This document shows positions 31,554-39,532 of a stretch of DNA of 42,007 nucleotides, piece after piece. A program made the translations under genes and the position numbers. The stretch lies in contig NZ_JAAIJQ010000049.1 of NCBI RefSeq assembly GCF_010820565.1, positions 1-42,007 on the forward strand, written 5' to 3'. Position 1 is the first letter of the stretch. Each line of letters starts with the position of its first letter. Source of the stretch: Thiorhodococcus minor (GTDB lineage Bacteria; Pseudomonadota; Gammaproteobacteria; Chromatiales; Chromatiaceae). The notes under the pieces were generated by a model. The model was not told the origin of the DNA. It saw nothing but the letters and a program-made list of their open reading frames with translations, and did not search any database.

Positions 31554-32915
31554 ATGAGCGCCGTCTTCATCGCCCGGCGGGTCGTCGCCGTCGCCTTCTT
31601 CGTCGCGGCAGCCGTCCTGACGGTGCAGCTCGTTACGGACCTCAACCGCATCAAGGTCCTCAAGACCGATCTCGCCGAGGTCCATCACGTCCGCTACGGA
31701 CTGCTGGACGCGGACGAGTGGGTCGATCGGATCTCAGCGGTCATCGAGAAGCGGGTGAGCGAGCTCGACCTGACCGAGGAGAACCGCCCCCAGGTGGTCA
31801 AGGCGGTCGAGCAGGTCCTGGATACCATGCTCACCGAGATCGAGCGCTATCTGCGCCGACGCAACCTCAGGAGCGGCGGGAGCTGGATGGACCAGCTGCA
31901 GGGCGCGCTGCAGCAGGGTTTGCAAGACATGCTGATCGACTTCCGCAAGCTGAGGCGGCAGGTGCCCCAGTACGCCGAGATCGTGGTCGACCAGCTCAGC
32001 AAGCCCGAGGTCAAGGAGGAGATCAAGGCGCAGTTGACCAAGCTCATCCGCCAGACCTCGGACGCGACCTTCGCCAAGGTGGATCGCTCGGCGCTGAATG
32101 CGCTCATGCAGCGCTATGGCTGCGCCGACCGGGACAGCTGCACCACGACGCTCGAAACCCGAATCGACGCCGATGAAGGACCCCTGCGGCAGCGGCTGGC
32201 GATCCTCTTCGCTCTGATCCTGCTGCTCTTTCTGCTGTGCATATCGGGCCGGGCCAAGGGCGCAGACGGGGAAGGCGCGGCTGGGCGAGCGGGCTTCGAT
32301 CCCTTCAAGCTCTTCCTCCTGACCGGCGCCACCGTGATCCTGCTGTTGGGCGGCATTCTCACACCCATGATCGAGATCCAGGCCAGCATCACCGAGCTGC
32401 AGCTGACCTTCTTGGACGAGCCCATCGTCTTCACGAATCAGGTCCTCTACTTCCAGACCAAGAGCATCTTCGAGGTCGTGCGCATCCTGGTCGAGACCAG
32501 GGCCGCGGACATGCTGCTGGTGGCCGTGCTCATCACCCTCTTCAGTGTGATCTTCCCCGCCATCAAGGTAATGACCACCTACCTCTATTACTTCGACCTG
32601 CGCCGGTCGCGAAGCTCGGCCCTGGTGCGCTTCTTCGCCTTGCGCTCCGGCAAGTGGTCCATGGCGGACGTCCTGGTCATCGCCATCTTCATGGCCTATC
32701 TCGGCTTCGACGGACTCATCGGCAGCCAGCTTAGGAGCCTCACACGGGGGGCGGATGACGGCGGCGCGTCCGCCACCGCGCTCGGGACGCAGATTCTGAC
32801 CACCAATGGCACGGCGCTGGAGCCTGGCTTCTACCTCTTCCTCGGCTTCGTGCTGGCAAGTCTCTTCTTATCGGCTACGCTGGAGAGGCATTTCGGTGAG
32901 ACCCATCCAAGCTGA
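31554..32915 (+). CDS. PqiA-like multi-pass membrane protein with an extracytoplasmic N-terminal domain
   Basis: 453 aa. An N-terminal membrane segment (residues 8-26) is followed by a helical soluble region (about 40-210, rich in Glu/Arg/Lys with a likely coiled coil around 75-160). Four further membrane segments follow near 214-232, 250-270, 320-350 and 425-440. The second half resembles the paraquat-inducible protein A domain: FPAIKVMTTYLYYF, RSGKWSMADVLVIAIFMAYLGF. PqiA proteins work with MCE-type lipid carriers, but no MCE gene is here. AGGAGG lies about 12 bases before ATG 31554. The small exported protein gene starts immediately downstream. Confidence 0.75.
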   Translation: MSAVFIARRVVAVAFFVAAAVLTVQLVTDLNRIKVLKTDLAEVHHVRYGLLDADEWVDRISAVIEKRVSELDLTEENRPQVVKAVEQVLDTMLTEIERYLRRRNLRSGGSWMDQLQGALQQGLQDMLIDFRKLRRQVPQYAEIVVDQLSKPEVKEEIKAQLTKLIRQTSDATFAKVDRSALNALMQRYGCADRDSCTTTLETRIDADEGPLRQRLAILFALILLLFLLCISGRAKGADGEGAAGRAGFDPFKLFLLTGATVILLLGGILTPMIEIQASITELQLTFLDEPIVFTNQVLYFQTKSIFEVVRILVETRAADMLLVAVLITLFSVIFPAIKVMTTYLYYFDLRRSRSSALVRFFALRSGKWSMADVLVIAIFMAYLGFDGLIGSQLRSLTRGADDGGASATALGTQILTTNGTALEPGFYLFLGFVLASLFLSATLERHFGETHPS

Positions 32916-32939
32916 TTGAGGAGATATCGGAGGCTGGTC

Positions 32940-33470
32940 GTGTCTTCGCTCAAGTCGTACAGGCGGTGTCTTGGCGCGGCTGTGCTCGGTGGCAGCGCCC
33001 TCTTGCTGTCGATCGGCCTTGTGGTCGGCGCGGAATGGACCGGGACCCTGCAGGACGGATCGCGGATCGAGGTCGACCCCTCGACGCATCGCGCCTGGCG
33101 CACGGATCAGGGGCAGCGAGCGCCGCTTTGGGACGGTGTCCATCGGCTGGAGGATGGCTCAGTGGTCATCGTCCGCGACGGCACGGCGATCCCGAGCCAA
33201 GGCATGCTCGACGCCTGGGAGCCCAGCACGCCCGTCACCCTGCTACCTGGCTCCTCGGCCTGCTACCAGCTGGTCGATCGCGTCTGCGGAAAGGATTTCC
33301 GCTGCAGCCTCGCCGAGCCCTGCCGCCTGGCCAACGAGCTCGTCGATCTGGCCAAGGAAGAGCTGAAAGGCAAGCCCACCCCTCTGTCCGACAGCAGCAT
33401 CGAAGCCCAATGCCGCGAGGCGCTGACGAACGACTTCTTCGTGCCCTGCGAATCCGGGACGACGCCCTAG
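32940..33470 (+). CDS. Small exported Cys-rich protein of unknown function
   Basis: 176 aa from GTG 32940, with GGAGG at 32930-32934. The longer TTG frame (32916) directly abuts the PqiA-like stop and lacks a ribosome binding site. A hydrophobic leader (about residues 11-30, ending VVGA) is followed by a beta-rich region (WTGTLQDGSRIEVD, EDGSVVIVRDG) and a tail with six cysteines (108, 116, 122, 128, 158, 170), enough for three disulfides. No family recognised. It is probably cotranscribed with the PqiA-like gene. Confidence 0.7.
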   Translation: MSSLKSYRRCLGAAVLGGSALLLSIGLVVGAEWTGTLQDGSRIEVDPSTHRAWRTDQGQRAPLWDGVHRLEDGSVVIVRDGTAIPSQGMLDAWEPSTPVTLLPGSSACYQLVDRVCGKDFRCSLAEPCRLANELVDLAKEELKGKPTPLSDSSIEAQCREALTNDFFVPCESGTTP

Positions 33471-33551
33471 TCCGATTCCCCCCGGCAAGAATGCGGAAAC
33501 CCCTTGCTAATGATGTTATTGCAGCTCATGGGCTAGCATGCAGGGAAGGAC

Positions 33552-35033
33552 GTGGCTGCGAATGCGCTCATCGTTCTTGTGACAAGCCGGACGGATCACT
33601 CGTTGAACGGCCTTGAGATTGCGAAAGGCGCGCGCGAGGATGTGGTCTTCGCCTGCCACCAGTCGAGATTGCCCCGACTCCGACCTCACCCTCCGCTCTT
33701 CGGGCGAGTCGCCCACGAGAAGGCCCTGATTTTCTGCGCCACGGATCTGCATGCGGACATGGTCGAGCGTCTGCTGGACGCGGCCTTCAAGGACCTCTGG
33801 GGCGACGCCTACAACGAGGCATCGGTCCGGAAGATCACCGGCGCGAGCGACAAGGTGGACGCGCTCATCCGCCGCTACAAGAACGAGCGCTACCCCAGCA
33901 TCGCCATCACAGTGGACCTGCTCACCACCGGCATCGACGTGCCGGCCATTTGCCATCTGGTGTTCCTGCGCCGCGTCCGCTCACGCATTCTCTACGAGCA
34001 GATGCTGGGCCGCGCCACGCGTCGCTGCGACGACATCGGCAAGACCGTCTTCAAGATCTACGACCCGGTAGACATCTACGCCGCGCTCCGCGATGTCAGC
34101 ACCATGAAACCACTGGTCAAGGATCCCGGCGTTACGGTCGAGCAACTGATTCGGGAGCTCCTGGACCCGAGAAGCCTCGACGCCCCCGGCAGTCAGCCGG
34201 ACAGCAGCCATGCCGACGACGTCCTGGCTGCGCTCTCCCAAAAGATGATGCGGATACTGCGCAAAGCCGACAGCCGAGCCGAGCGGCGTGAAGACATCCG
34301 GGCCAAGCTGAAGGAGCTGGAGCAGCTCTGGGGTGTCGAGCCTGGCAAGCTGCACCAGCAACTGCATCAGCTCGGCCCGCGTCAGGCCGGAGACTTCGTC
34401 AAGACACACGCCAACCTGGTCCAGCAGCTCGCCGAGGTCAACACTCTGCTCGGCACCGAGAGATACCCCCTCATCTCGGACCACAAGGACGAGCTGCTGG
34501 TCCGCGATCAGAGCTACGGCGATCACGCCAAGCCCGAGGATTATCTCGAAAGCTTCAATGCCTTCATCAGGGACCAGCTGAACCAGTCCGCCGCCCTGGC
34601 CGTCGTCGTCAACCGTCCGCGCGACCTGACCCGCGAGCAGCTCAAGGACGTGCGCCTGCTGTTGGACCAGAACGGATTCTCCGAAGCCAAGCTCAAGACC
34701 GCCTGGCGCAACCAAAGCAACCAGGACATCGCCGCCAGCATCATCGGCCACATTCGCCAAGCCGCTTTGGGCGAGGCGCTGATCCCCTTCGAGCAACGCG
34801 TCGCCCGCGCCATGGAAGGCATCTACGCCTCCCATGCCTGGACGCCCGTGCAACGCAAATGGCTGGAGCGGCTGGCCAAGCAGCTGGCCTTCGAGGTCAT
34901 CATCGAGCGCGGGTTCGTCAATGCGCGCTTTGCCGACAAGGGCGGCGCGAAGCAGCTCGACAAGGTGCTCGGTAACCGGCTCGATGAGGTACTGGATGAG
35001 ATTGCCGATCATCTCTGGCAGCAACCGGCCTGA
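33552..35033 (+). pseudogene. hsdR: 5'-truncated type I restriction enzyme R subunit (hsdR C-terminal part)
   Basis: 493 codons. Family similarity begins near residue 55 (HEKALIFCATDLHADMVERLL). The second RecA-like helicase lobe is complete, with TVDLLTTGIDVPAICHLVFLR and SRILYEQMLGRATRR (helicase motifs V and VI), followed by the C-terminal HsdR region that contacts the methylase. Intact HsdR is about 1000-1150 aa, so the N-terminal nuclease (PD-(D/E)XK) and helicase lobe 1 with Walker A are missing. The first ~54 codons of the frame are unrelated sequence. It cannot cut DNA. It marks the left end of the accessory scar. Confidence 0.85.
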
Positions 35034-35182
35034 CTGGGTGCGTCAAGGGTTTCTTGCGCCTCGTCCGTGCCTGAGCACCAACGGCCAAAGTCGCCCTCAA
35101 GCGGGCTCCTACGCGGCGATCACCTTAGGAGCCCACTTGCGGGCGACGTCGGCACATAGGGACATTGTCGATGGCCACCTCC

Positions 35183-35229
35183 TTGAATTGATCGGTACAA
35201 GGCGTACAAATGTCCTTTGTTCGCGAACA
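35183..35229 (+). promoter_or_regulatory. Promoter and operator-like palindrome of the winged-helix/NTase pair
   Basis: TTGAAT (35183-35188) and TACAAA (35205-35210), 16 nt apart, form a plausible sigma70 promoter. The perfect 12-bp palindrome TGTTCGCGAACA (35218-35229) falls at the expected transcription start, and a further partial copy (GCGAAC) follows. Autorepression by the first gene product from such a site is typical for toxin-antitoxin operons; binding here is inferred. Confidence 0.5.
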
Positions 35230-35259
35230 GCGAACGCGACGCCTACCCAGCCCCTCGCC

Positions 35260-35898
35260 ATGAAGAGTCAAGACATCGTGCTGCTGCTCAAGCTCGTGAC
35301 GCAACGCCAGCCGTGCGCCCAGCAACAGCTCGCCCGGAGCCAGGCTCAGCTGGGACCCTTGCCGCACGACTGGCAAGGCTGGGAGCAAGAGGATGGCACT
35401 GTCATCGAGGACCTGGATCAGGCGAAAGCGCCCGAGCGGGCACTGACCATTCGCGGTCTCGAAGCCTCCCTGAATCTGAGCAAGAGCGAGGTCAGCCAAT
35501 CATTGCGCCGGTCCATGGCCGTGGGTCTGGCCATGCGCTCGCGCTCGGACGGCTTGCCGCAAGCCAACGTCAGTGCCTTGCTTCAATTCATCCTCCACGG
35601 TCTCAAATACGTGTTCCCCGCGACACCCGCGAGGGTGGTGCGGGGTATTCCGACCGGATTCGCGGCTCCGGTGCTGCGCGGGGCCGTTGCCGGGGCCGAG
35701 CAATGGGTGTGGCCCGACCCGCTGGGCACCGCCTCCGGGCAGACCATCGCCCCCCTCTACCGCTCCGTGCCCAAGGCCGTCAGGCAAGATGCCCAGCTCT
35801 ACACCATGCTGGCGTTGATCGATGCCATACGCCTCGGTCGGCCGCGCGAGCAGTCCGAGGCCGCCCGCATCCTCGAAATGCTGCTGCAGCCGCGATGA
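35260..35898 (+). CDS. Winged-helix DNA-binding protein, probable antitoxin partner of the NTase
   Basis: 212 aa from ATG 35260 (the frame is open much further upstream through the hsdR remnant, without family similarity). A helix-turn-helix is visible at about 65-90: LTIRGLEASLNLSKSEVSQSLRRSMAVGL. The rest includes HGLKYVFPATPARVVRGIPT and LYTMLALIDAIRLGRPRE, matching a conserved but poorly characterised protein seen next to nucleotidyltransferase genes. Residues 19-60 look like an insertion between the first helix and the helix-turn-helix. Its TGA overlaps the ATG of the NTase gene (ATGA, 35895-35898). Antitoxin and autorepressor role is inferred from context. Confidence 0.7.
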   Translation: MKSQDIVLLLKLVTQRQPCAQQQLARSQAQLGPLPHDWQGWEQEDGTVIEDLDQAKAPERALTIRGLEASLNLSKSEVSQSLRRSMAVGLAMRSRSDGLPQANVSALLQFILHGLKYVFPATPARVVRGIPTGFAAPVLRGAVAGAEQWVWPDPLGTASGQTIAPLYRSVPKAVRQDAQLYTMLALIDAIRLGRPREQSEAARILEMLLQPR

Positions 35899-36605
35899 GT
35901 GACATCGAGCGACAGCAACGCGACATGCTCCTGCGGGTCGCTCGGGCCTTGCCGCCGGACCTGCTCGAGCGCATGCCCTTCGTCGGCGGCTCCACCACGG
36001 CGCTCCTGCTGAACGATCCCATTGCGCGACAAGGCATTCGCTATACGCTGGACGTCGATCTCATCGTCGGCACCGACGGGCGCGGGCATTGGGCCAGGAT
36101 CCAGGACCGGCTGCGCCAATGCGGATTCCGCGAGTCCCCGGAGGACGACATCATTTGCCGGATGCGCCTCGACGAGCTCATCGTCGACTTCATGCCCACT
36201 GATGCCAGCATCCTGGGCTTCACCAATCGCTGGTACCGCCGGGCACTGGAGACCTCGCAGCCATACCGGCTGGACCATGACCTTTGCATCAACCTGCTCG
36301 ATCCCGTCTACTTCGTCGCCACCAAGCTGGATGCATTCAAGGGCCGTGGCAACGACGATCCCCTGCGCAGTCACGACCTGGAAGACATCCTCACCCTGGT
36401 GGACGGACGCAAGGCGCTCGGTGACGAGATCGCCGCAGCGGACCAGGACGTCAGTACCTCTATCGCCCAAGAATTCGCCTGCCTGCTGCGGCATCCAGAC
36501 TTCGACTACGCCATCGCCGGAAACATCACCGACCCTGGCCGCGCCGACATCGTCTGGGAGCGCTGGCGGCGTATCGCCCAAGAAAACGAGCACGACCGCC
36601 CATGA
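35895..36605 (+). CDS. Nucleotidyltransferase-fold protein (AbiEii-like putative toxin)
   Basis: 236 aa. The polymerase-beta-type nucleotidyltransferase signature is present: FVGGSTTALLL (GGST 31-34) and TLDVDLIVG (Asp53, Asp55). DLCINLLDPVYFVATKLDAFKGRG and SHDLEDILTLVDGR are typical of the AbiEii/MenT-like families, which modify RNA or tRNA and act as toxins in type IV-like toxin-antitoxin or phage-exclusion systems. The frame is intact. It overlaps both the upstream winged-helix gene and the downstream hsdM stub by ATGA, so it was once part of a four-gene unit hsdR-wHTH-NTase-hsdM. Toxin role is inferred. Confidence 0.8.
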   Translation: MSDIERQQRDMLLRVARALPPDLLERMPFVGGSTTALLLNDPIARQGIRYTLDVDLIVGTDGRGHWARIQDRLRQCGFRESPEDDIICRMRLDELIVDFMPTDASILGFTNRWYRRALETSQPYRLDHDLCINLLDPVYFVATKLDAFKGRGNDDPLRSHDLEDILTLVDGRKALGDEIAAADQDVSTSIAQEFACLLRHPDFDYAIAGNITDPGRADIVWERWRRIAQENEHDRP

Positions 36606-36694
36606 CCGACAACCACATCGTCCAAAAGCTCTGGAGCCTCTGCGACGTCCTGCGCGACGACGGCATCAACTACTCCAACTACGTCACCGAGCTG
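36602..36694 (+). pseudogene. hsdM: 5' stub of a type I restriction-modification methylase gene (hsdM)
   Basis: MTDNHIVQKLWSLCDVLRDD then GINYSNYVTEL matches the extreme N-terminus of HsdM. Similarity stops after about 31 codons at 36694, and IS3-type sequence begins within ten bases. The methylation domain (NPPF motif) and hsdS are absent, so the restriction-modification system lost both cutting and methylation functions. Confidence 0.8.
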
Positions 36695-36701
36695 GTGCTG
36701 C

Positions 36702-36803
36702 AAGAAGTACACGAAAGAGCTCAAGCAGGATGCCGTGAGACTGGTCACCCTCAAGTGGGTCAAGATAAGTGGCCGTGGCTGGATCAGTTTAGGTGGCCAT
36801 TAA
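36702..36803 (+). mobile_element. IS remnant: IS3-family orfA N-terminus joined to another IS end
   Basis: In frame from 36702 the sequence reads KKYTKELKQDAVRLV, the conserved start of IS3-family OrfA. After about 16 codons it changes into WVKISGRGWISLGGH and stops at TAA 36801-36803. The segment around 36769-36800 (TGGCC...GGATCAGTTTAGGTGGCCA) resembles an end of another insertion sequence, possibly IS21-like. No complete transposase is present. The remnant caps the hsdM stub. Confidence 0.6.
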
Positions 36804-37229
36804 CAGTTACAGAGCCAGAGAGCCAGGTTAACGCTCGGCGGGACCAGCTTGGATCCAAGGAAATCGACCGCAAAACTTCAGGCGCATCGGCTCAGCACCG
36901 CTGAGCACTGTGTCTTGTGAGCCTGGCGCGGGCGTAGGCTTGTAGGCTTGGCGGATCACCTCGGCGAGGCCATGGGTGGCGAGCGGGTGGCCCTGCGGCG
37001 CGATACACCGCGCGAACAGCTCTCGAGCGCAGGGCGGACGAAGGCAGACCTCTCATGAGCTGGAGCAGCGCGCGTTCGTCCCAGCTGAACGTTTGTCTCC
37101 CGCCACCCTGGGATCCACTCCGCCAAGGCGCGAGCGCTGATCCGGCTATGCTCGGGCGACGTGCTCCCAAGGCCCGCCGATTTCGCAGGCTTGTCCAAGG
37201 CTCATGTTGCGGGGCCGCGCGCGTTCGCC
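36804..37229. other. Degenerate DNA between the IS remnant and fccB
   Basis: No intact gene. Minus-strand frames share short coding-like pieces in different phases, such as ARELFARCIAPQGHPLATHG then LAEVIRQAYKPTP in one frame and ISARALAEWIPGW in another. This would fit a frameshifted old gene, but I cannot identify it. Confidence 0.4.
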
Positions 37230-38510
37230 TCAGCCAAACATATCCGCTGTGATGTTCCTGAACCAATCGTGTGCGAATCGTGCTTCGATGGCACGGGTGC
37301 GTGCATCGGCATCCATGGGGGACAGGCCCCCGGCACCTTCGATGCCGACGATCTGTCCGTCCTCCAAGTCATAGACACCAGCCACTGAAATGCCATGATC
37401 CGGCGTGATGAGGCTGTAGCAGGTGTTGACATAGGACGGCTCGGGAGCGGCCTGTCCGGCGATCTCAGCGGCGATGGCGGCGGCGCAGACCTTTCCCTGG
37501 GAATTCGCCGAGTAGCCGGACTTGGGCATGACACCGGCGATGCAGGAGTCCCCGATGACGTGGATGTCTGGGTGCAGGGTCGAGGCAAAGGTCTTTTGAT
37601 CGACGGGGCACCAGCCGGACGCGTCCGTCAGACCCGCGCTGACCGCCAGCGCACCGGCGCGCTGTGGCGGGATGGGGCTCACCACATTGCCGTGGAAGTC
37701 TTCGACCGTGCCGATCAAGGCCCCCGTCTTCGGGTCGATGGCCTCGACGATGCCGCCGGCGGCGCCGGACACCCATTCGATCATGTCTCCATAGTGCTGC
37801 TTCCAGCCCGCCTGGAAGAGCCCTTGCTTGGAGAAGGCGTCCTTGGCGTCGAGGATGATGATCTTCGACTTGGGCTTGTGCTGCTTGAAGTAGTGGGCGA
37901 CCTGGGCCGCGCGCTCGTAAGGGCCGGGCGGGCAGCGGAAGGGGTTGGGCGGCGCGGAGATGATGAAGACGCCGCCGTCGTCCATGGCCTCGAGCTGCTG
38001 GCGCAGCTTGAGCGTCTGCGGGCCGGCCTTCCAGGCGTGCGGGAAGCGCTCGGCGACTTCCTCGGTGAGACCCTCGATGGCGTCCCAGCGGAAGCTGACC
38101 CCGGGCGAGAGGATCAGCTTGTCATAGTTGTAGCGATTGCCGCTGCTGCCGCGCACGAAGTGCTGCTCCGCATCGATCTCAGTGATCTCGTCCTGCATGA
38201 TGGCGATGCCGCGCCGGGTGAGGCCGCGGAAATCGAAGGTCAGTGCGTCCAGGCTGCGGTCGCCGCTCAGGACCTCATTGCTCATGGGGCAGGAGCGAAA
38301 GACGGGCTCCTTTTCGACCAGGGTGACGCGGATCTCCGGATCCGCCATCTGCAGATACTTGGCCGCGATGGCGCCGCCGAAGCCGCCGCCGACGACCACC
38401 ACACGCGCCTTGGGTGCCGCGTGGACCCGTCGGGCAGGCGACGTCAACAAAGCCGCGCTCGCGGCCAGCGCGGAGGTCTTGAGAAAGGCCCTGCGTCCAA
38501 GATCAGTCAT
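37230..38510 (-). CDS. fccB: Flavocytochrome c sulfide dehydrogenase, flavoprotein subunit
   Basis: 426 aa periplasmic FAD enzyme that oxidises sulfide to sulfur or polysulfide and passes electrons to FccA. A twin-arginine leader (GRRAFLKTSALAASAA) gives export of the folded protein. The Rossmann motif VVVVGGGFGGAIAA sits at 37-50. Cys74 in FRSCPMSNE matches the cysteine (Cys42 of the mature Allochromatium protein) that carries the 8-alpha-linked FAD. Cys193 (RCPPGPYE) and Cys364 (NTCYS) are likely the redox disulfide. ATG 38510 is preferred over 38516 because GGGGGA is then properly spaced. It lies 13 nt after fccA. Homology to sulfide:quinone reductase is expected, but the leader and partner fit FccB. 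Confidence 0.95.
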   Translation of the reverse strand: MTDLGRRAFLKTSALAASAALLTSPARRVHAAPKARVVVVGGGFGGAIAAKYLQMADPEIRVTLVEKEPVFRSCPMSNEVLSGDRSLDALTFDFRGLTRRGIAIMQDEITEIDAEQHFVRGSSGNRYNYDKLILSPGVSFRWDAIEGLTEEVAERFPHAWKAGPQTLKLRQQLEAMDDGGVFIISAPPNPFRCPPGPYERAAQVAHYFKQHKPKSKIIILDAKDAFSKQGLFQAGWKQHYGDMIEWVSGAAGGIVEAIDPKTGALIGTVEDFHGNVVSPIPPQRAGALAVSAGLTDASGWCPVDQKTFASTLHPDIHVIGDSCIAGVMPKSGYSANSQGKVCAAAIAAEIAGQAAPEPSYVNTCYSLITPDHGISVAGVYDLEDGQIVGIEGAGGLSPMDADARTRAIEARFAHDWFRNITADMFG

Positions 38511-38523
38511 CGCCATCGTCCCC

Positions 38524-39105
38524 CTATTTCTCGCTCTCGTAGAAGCGCGCAAGCGCCGCGATCTCCGCATCGGAAAGCTCCATGACGCGCTCGCCCATCT
38601 TGCGCGGGCGGCAGCGGTGGCCGATCTCGCGGCAGGCCTCCAGGGCGTATTCGAGATAGCCGGCCCACTGACCGGCGAGACGGGGTGACTTGTCTTCCTG
38701 CTCGCGGCCGCCGTCCTCATGGCAGGTCTCGCACTGACGCGCGTGGATGTCCCTGGCGATGTGCAGGTCCGTGGCGACCGCGACGCGATCCGTCGAGACC
38801 CAGGGCTGAGCGGCGAAGTAGGCGGCGATGGCGTGGATCTCCCGATCCGTGTAGCCGCGCATGATGCGGCCCATGATGGTCGAGCCTCTGACCCCCGTCT
38901 TGTAGTCGCGCAGCACATCGTAGAGATAGCCGTTGTCCATGCCGCCGATGGTCGGCATCTGCTCTCCGGCGCTCGCGCCATGGGTGCTGTGACAGCCGGC
39001 GCAGGTGTTCGCGAGCATGCTGGCGGAGCGCACCCCTTCGGCCGCGGCGGCGGAGCTCAGCGTCAGACCGACCGCGAGCAGGGTTGATGACATGCGGAGT
39101 CTCAT
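38524..39105 (-). CDS. fccA: Flavocytochrome c sulfide dehydrogenase, diheme cytochrome c subunit
   Basis: 193 aa. From ATG 39105, which has AGGAGA seven bases upstream, a Sec signal (ending SSAAAA) precedes two cytochrome c domains with CAGCH (35-39) and CETCH (125-129). The two hemes accept electrons from FccB-bound FAD and pass them to soluble cytochrome c or HiPIP for photosynthetic electron flow. Two-heme FccA is the purple sulfur bacterial form, whereas green sulfur bacteria have a one-heme form. First gene of the leftward fccAB operon; its upstream region is shared with the octaheme cytochrome gene. Confidence 0.95.
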   Translation of the reverse strand: MRLRMSSTLLAVGLTLSSAAAAEGVRSASMLANTCAGCHSTHGASAGEQMPTIGGMDNGYLYDVLRDYKTGVRGSTIMGRIMRGYTDREIHAIAAYFAAQPWVSTDRVAVATDLHIARDIHARQCETCHEDGGREQEDKSPRLAGQWAGYLEYALEACREIGHRCRPRKMGERVMELSDAEIAALARFYESEK

Positions 39106-39205
39106 CAGGCTTCTCCTTCGGGTGGGTCCTCTGGACGGCAGGCGCACGGCCGTCCTGCCGAGGTTTCTCGTTTGCCCCGACTCTCACTGACGTCTCCGGT
39201 CAGGA

Positions 39206-39280
39206 CCTTGATTTCGATCAAGTTCGCCGAGCCGACGCAGGGAGTCGCGATCGGCTCGCTAGATTTGAGGTAAATCAAGG
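39206..39280. promoter_or_regulatory. Two FNR-type boxes in an extended dyad between fccA and the octaheme gene
   Basis: TTGATTTCGATCAA (39208-39221) is a perfect match to the FNR-family consensus TTGAT-N4-ATCAA. TTGAGGTAAATCAA (39265-39278) matches nine of ten positions. The boxes are 57 bp apart centre to centre. Between them, CGAGCCGA (39228-39235) is mirrored by TCGGCTCG (39251-39258) about the same centre (39243). Comparing the two 30-bp arms outwards gives 22 of 30 complementary positions. The first box lies about 110 bp upstream of fccA and the second about 261 bp upstream of the octaheme gene. Confidence 0.75.
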
Positions 39281-39532
39281 CCGACCGCCGGTTCTCTGGG
39301 CAACTTGAGGGCGTTGCGCGATGGAGAGCGGCGCAGGCCATGCTGTCCGGTCTGTGCACGGGAGACGCATGTCGTTCGCGTGTCCCGCAGGTGGGGGAGA
39401 GATGGGCCGCCGGTGCCTTGCCGGGGTGCTCCTCCCGAAGGTTGGGGACACAGCGTCCTGTGGGTGCGCCAGCGGATTCGAAGGGGTCTGTCTCGGCGCA
39501 CGAGCAGCCAAGAACGAAATCAGGAGTGCGTT

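Noticed and set aside
37395-38585. 396-codon plus-strand ORF opposite fccB
   Set aside because: Antisense shadow of fccB, which has all flavin and cysteine motifs.
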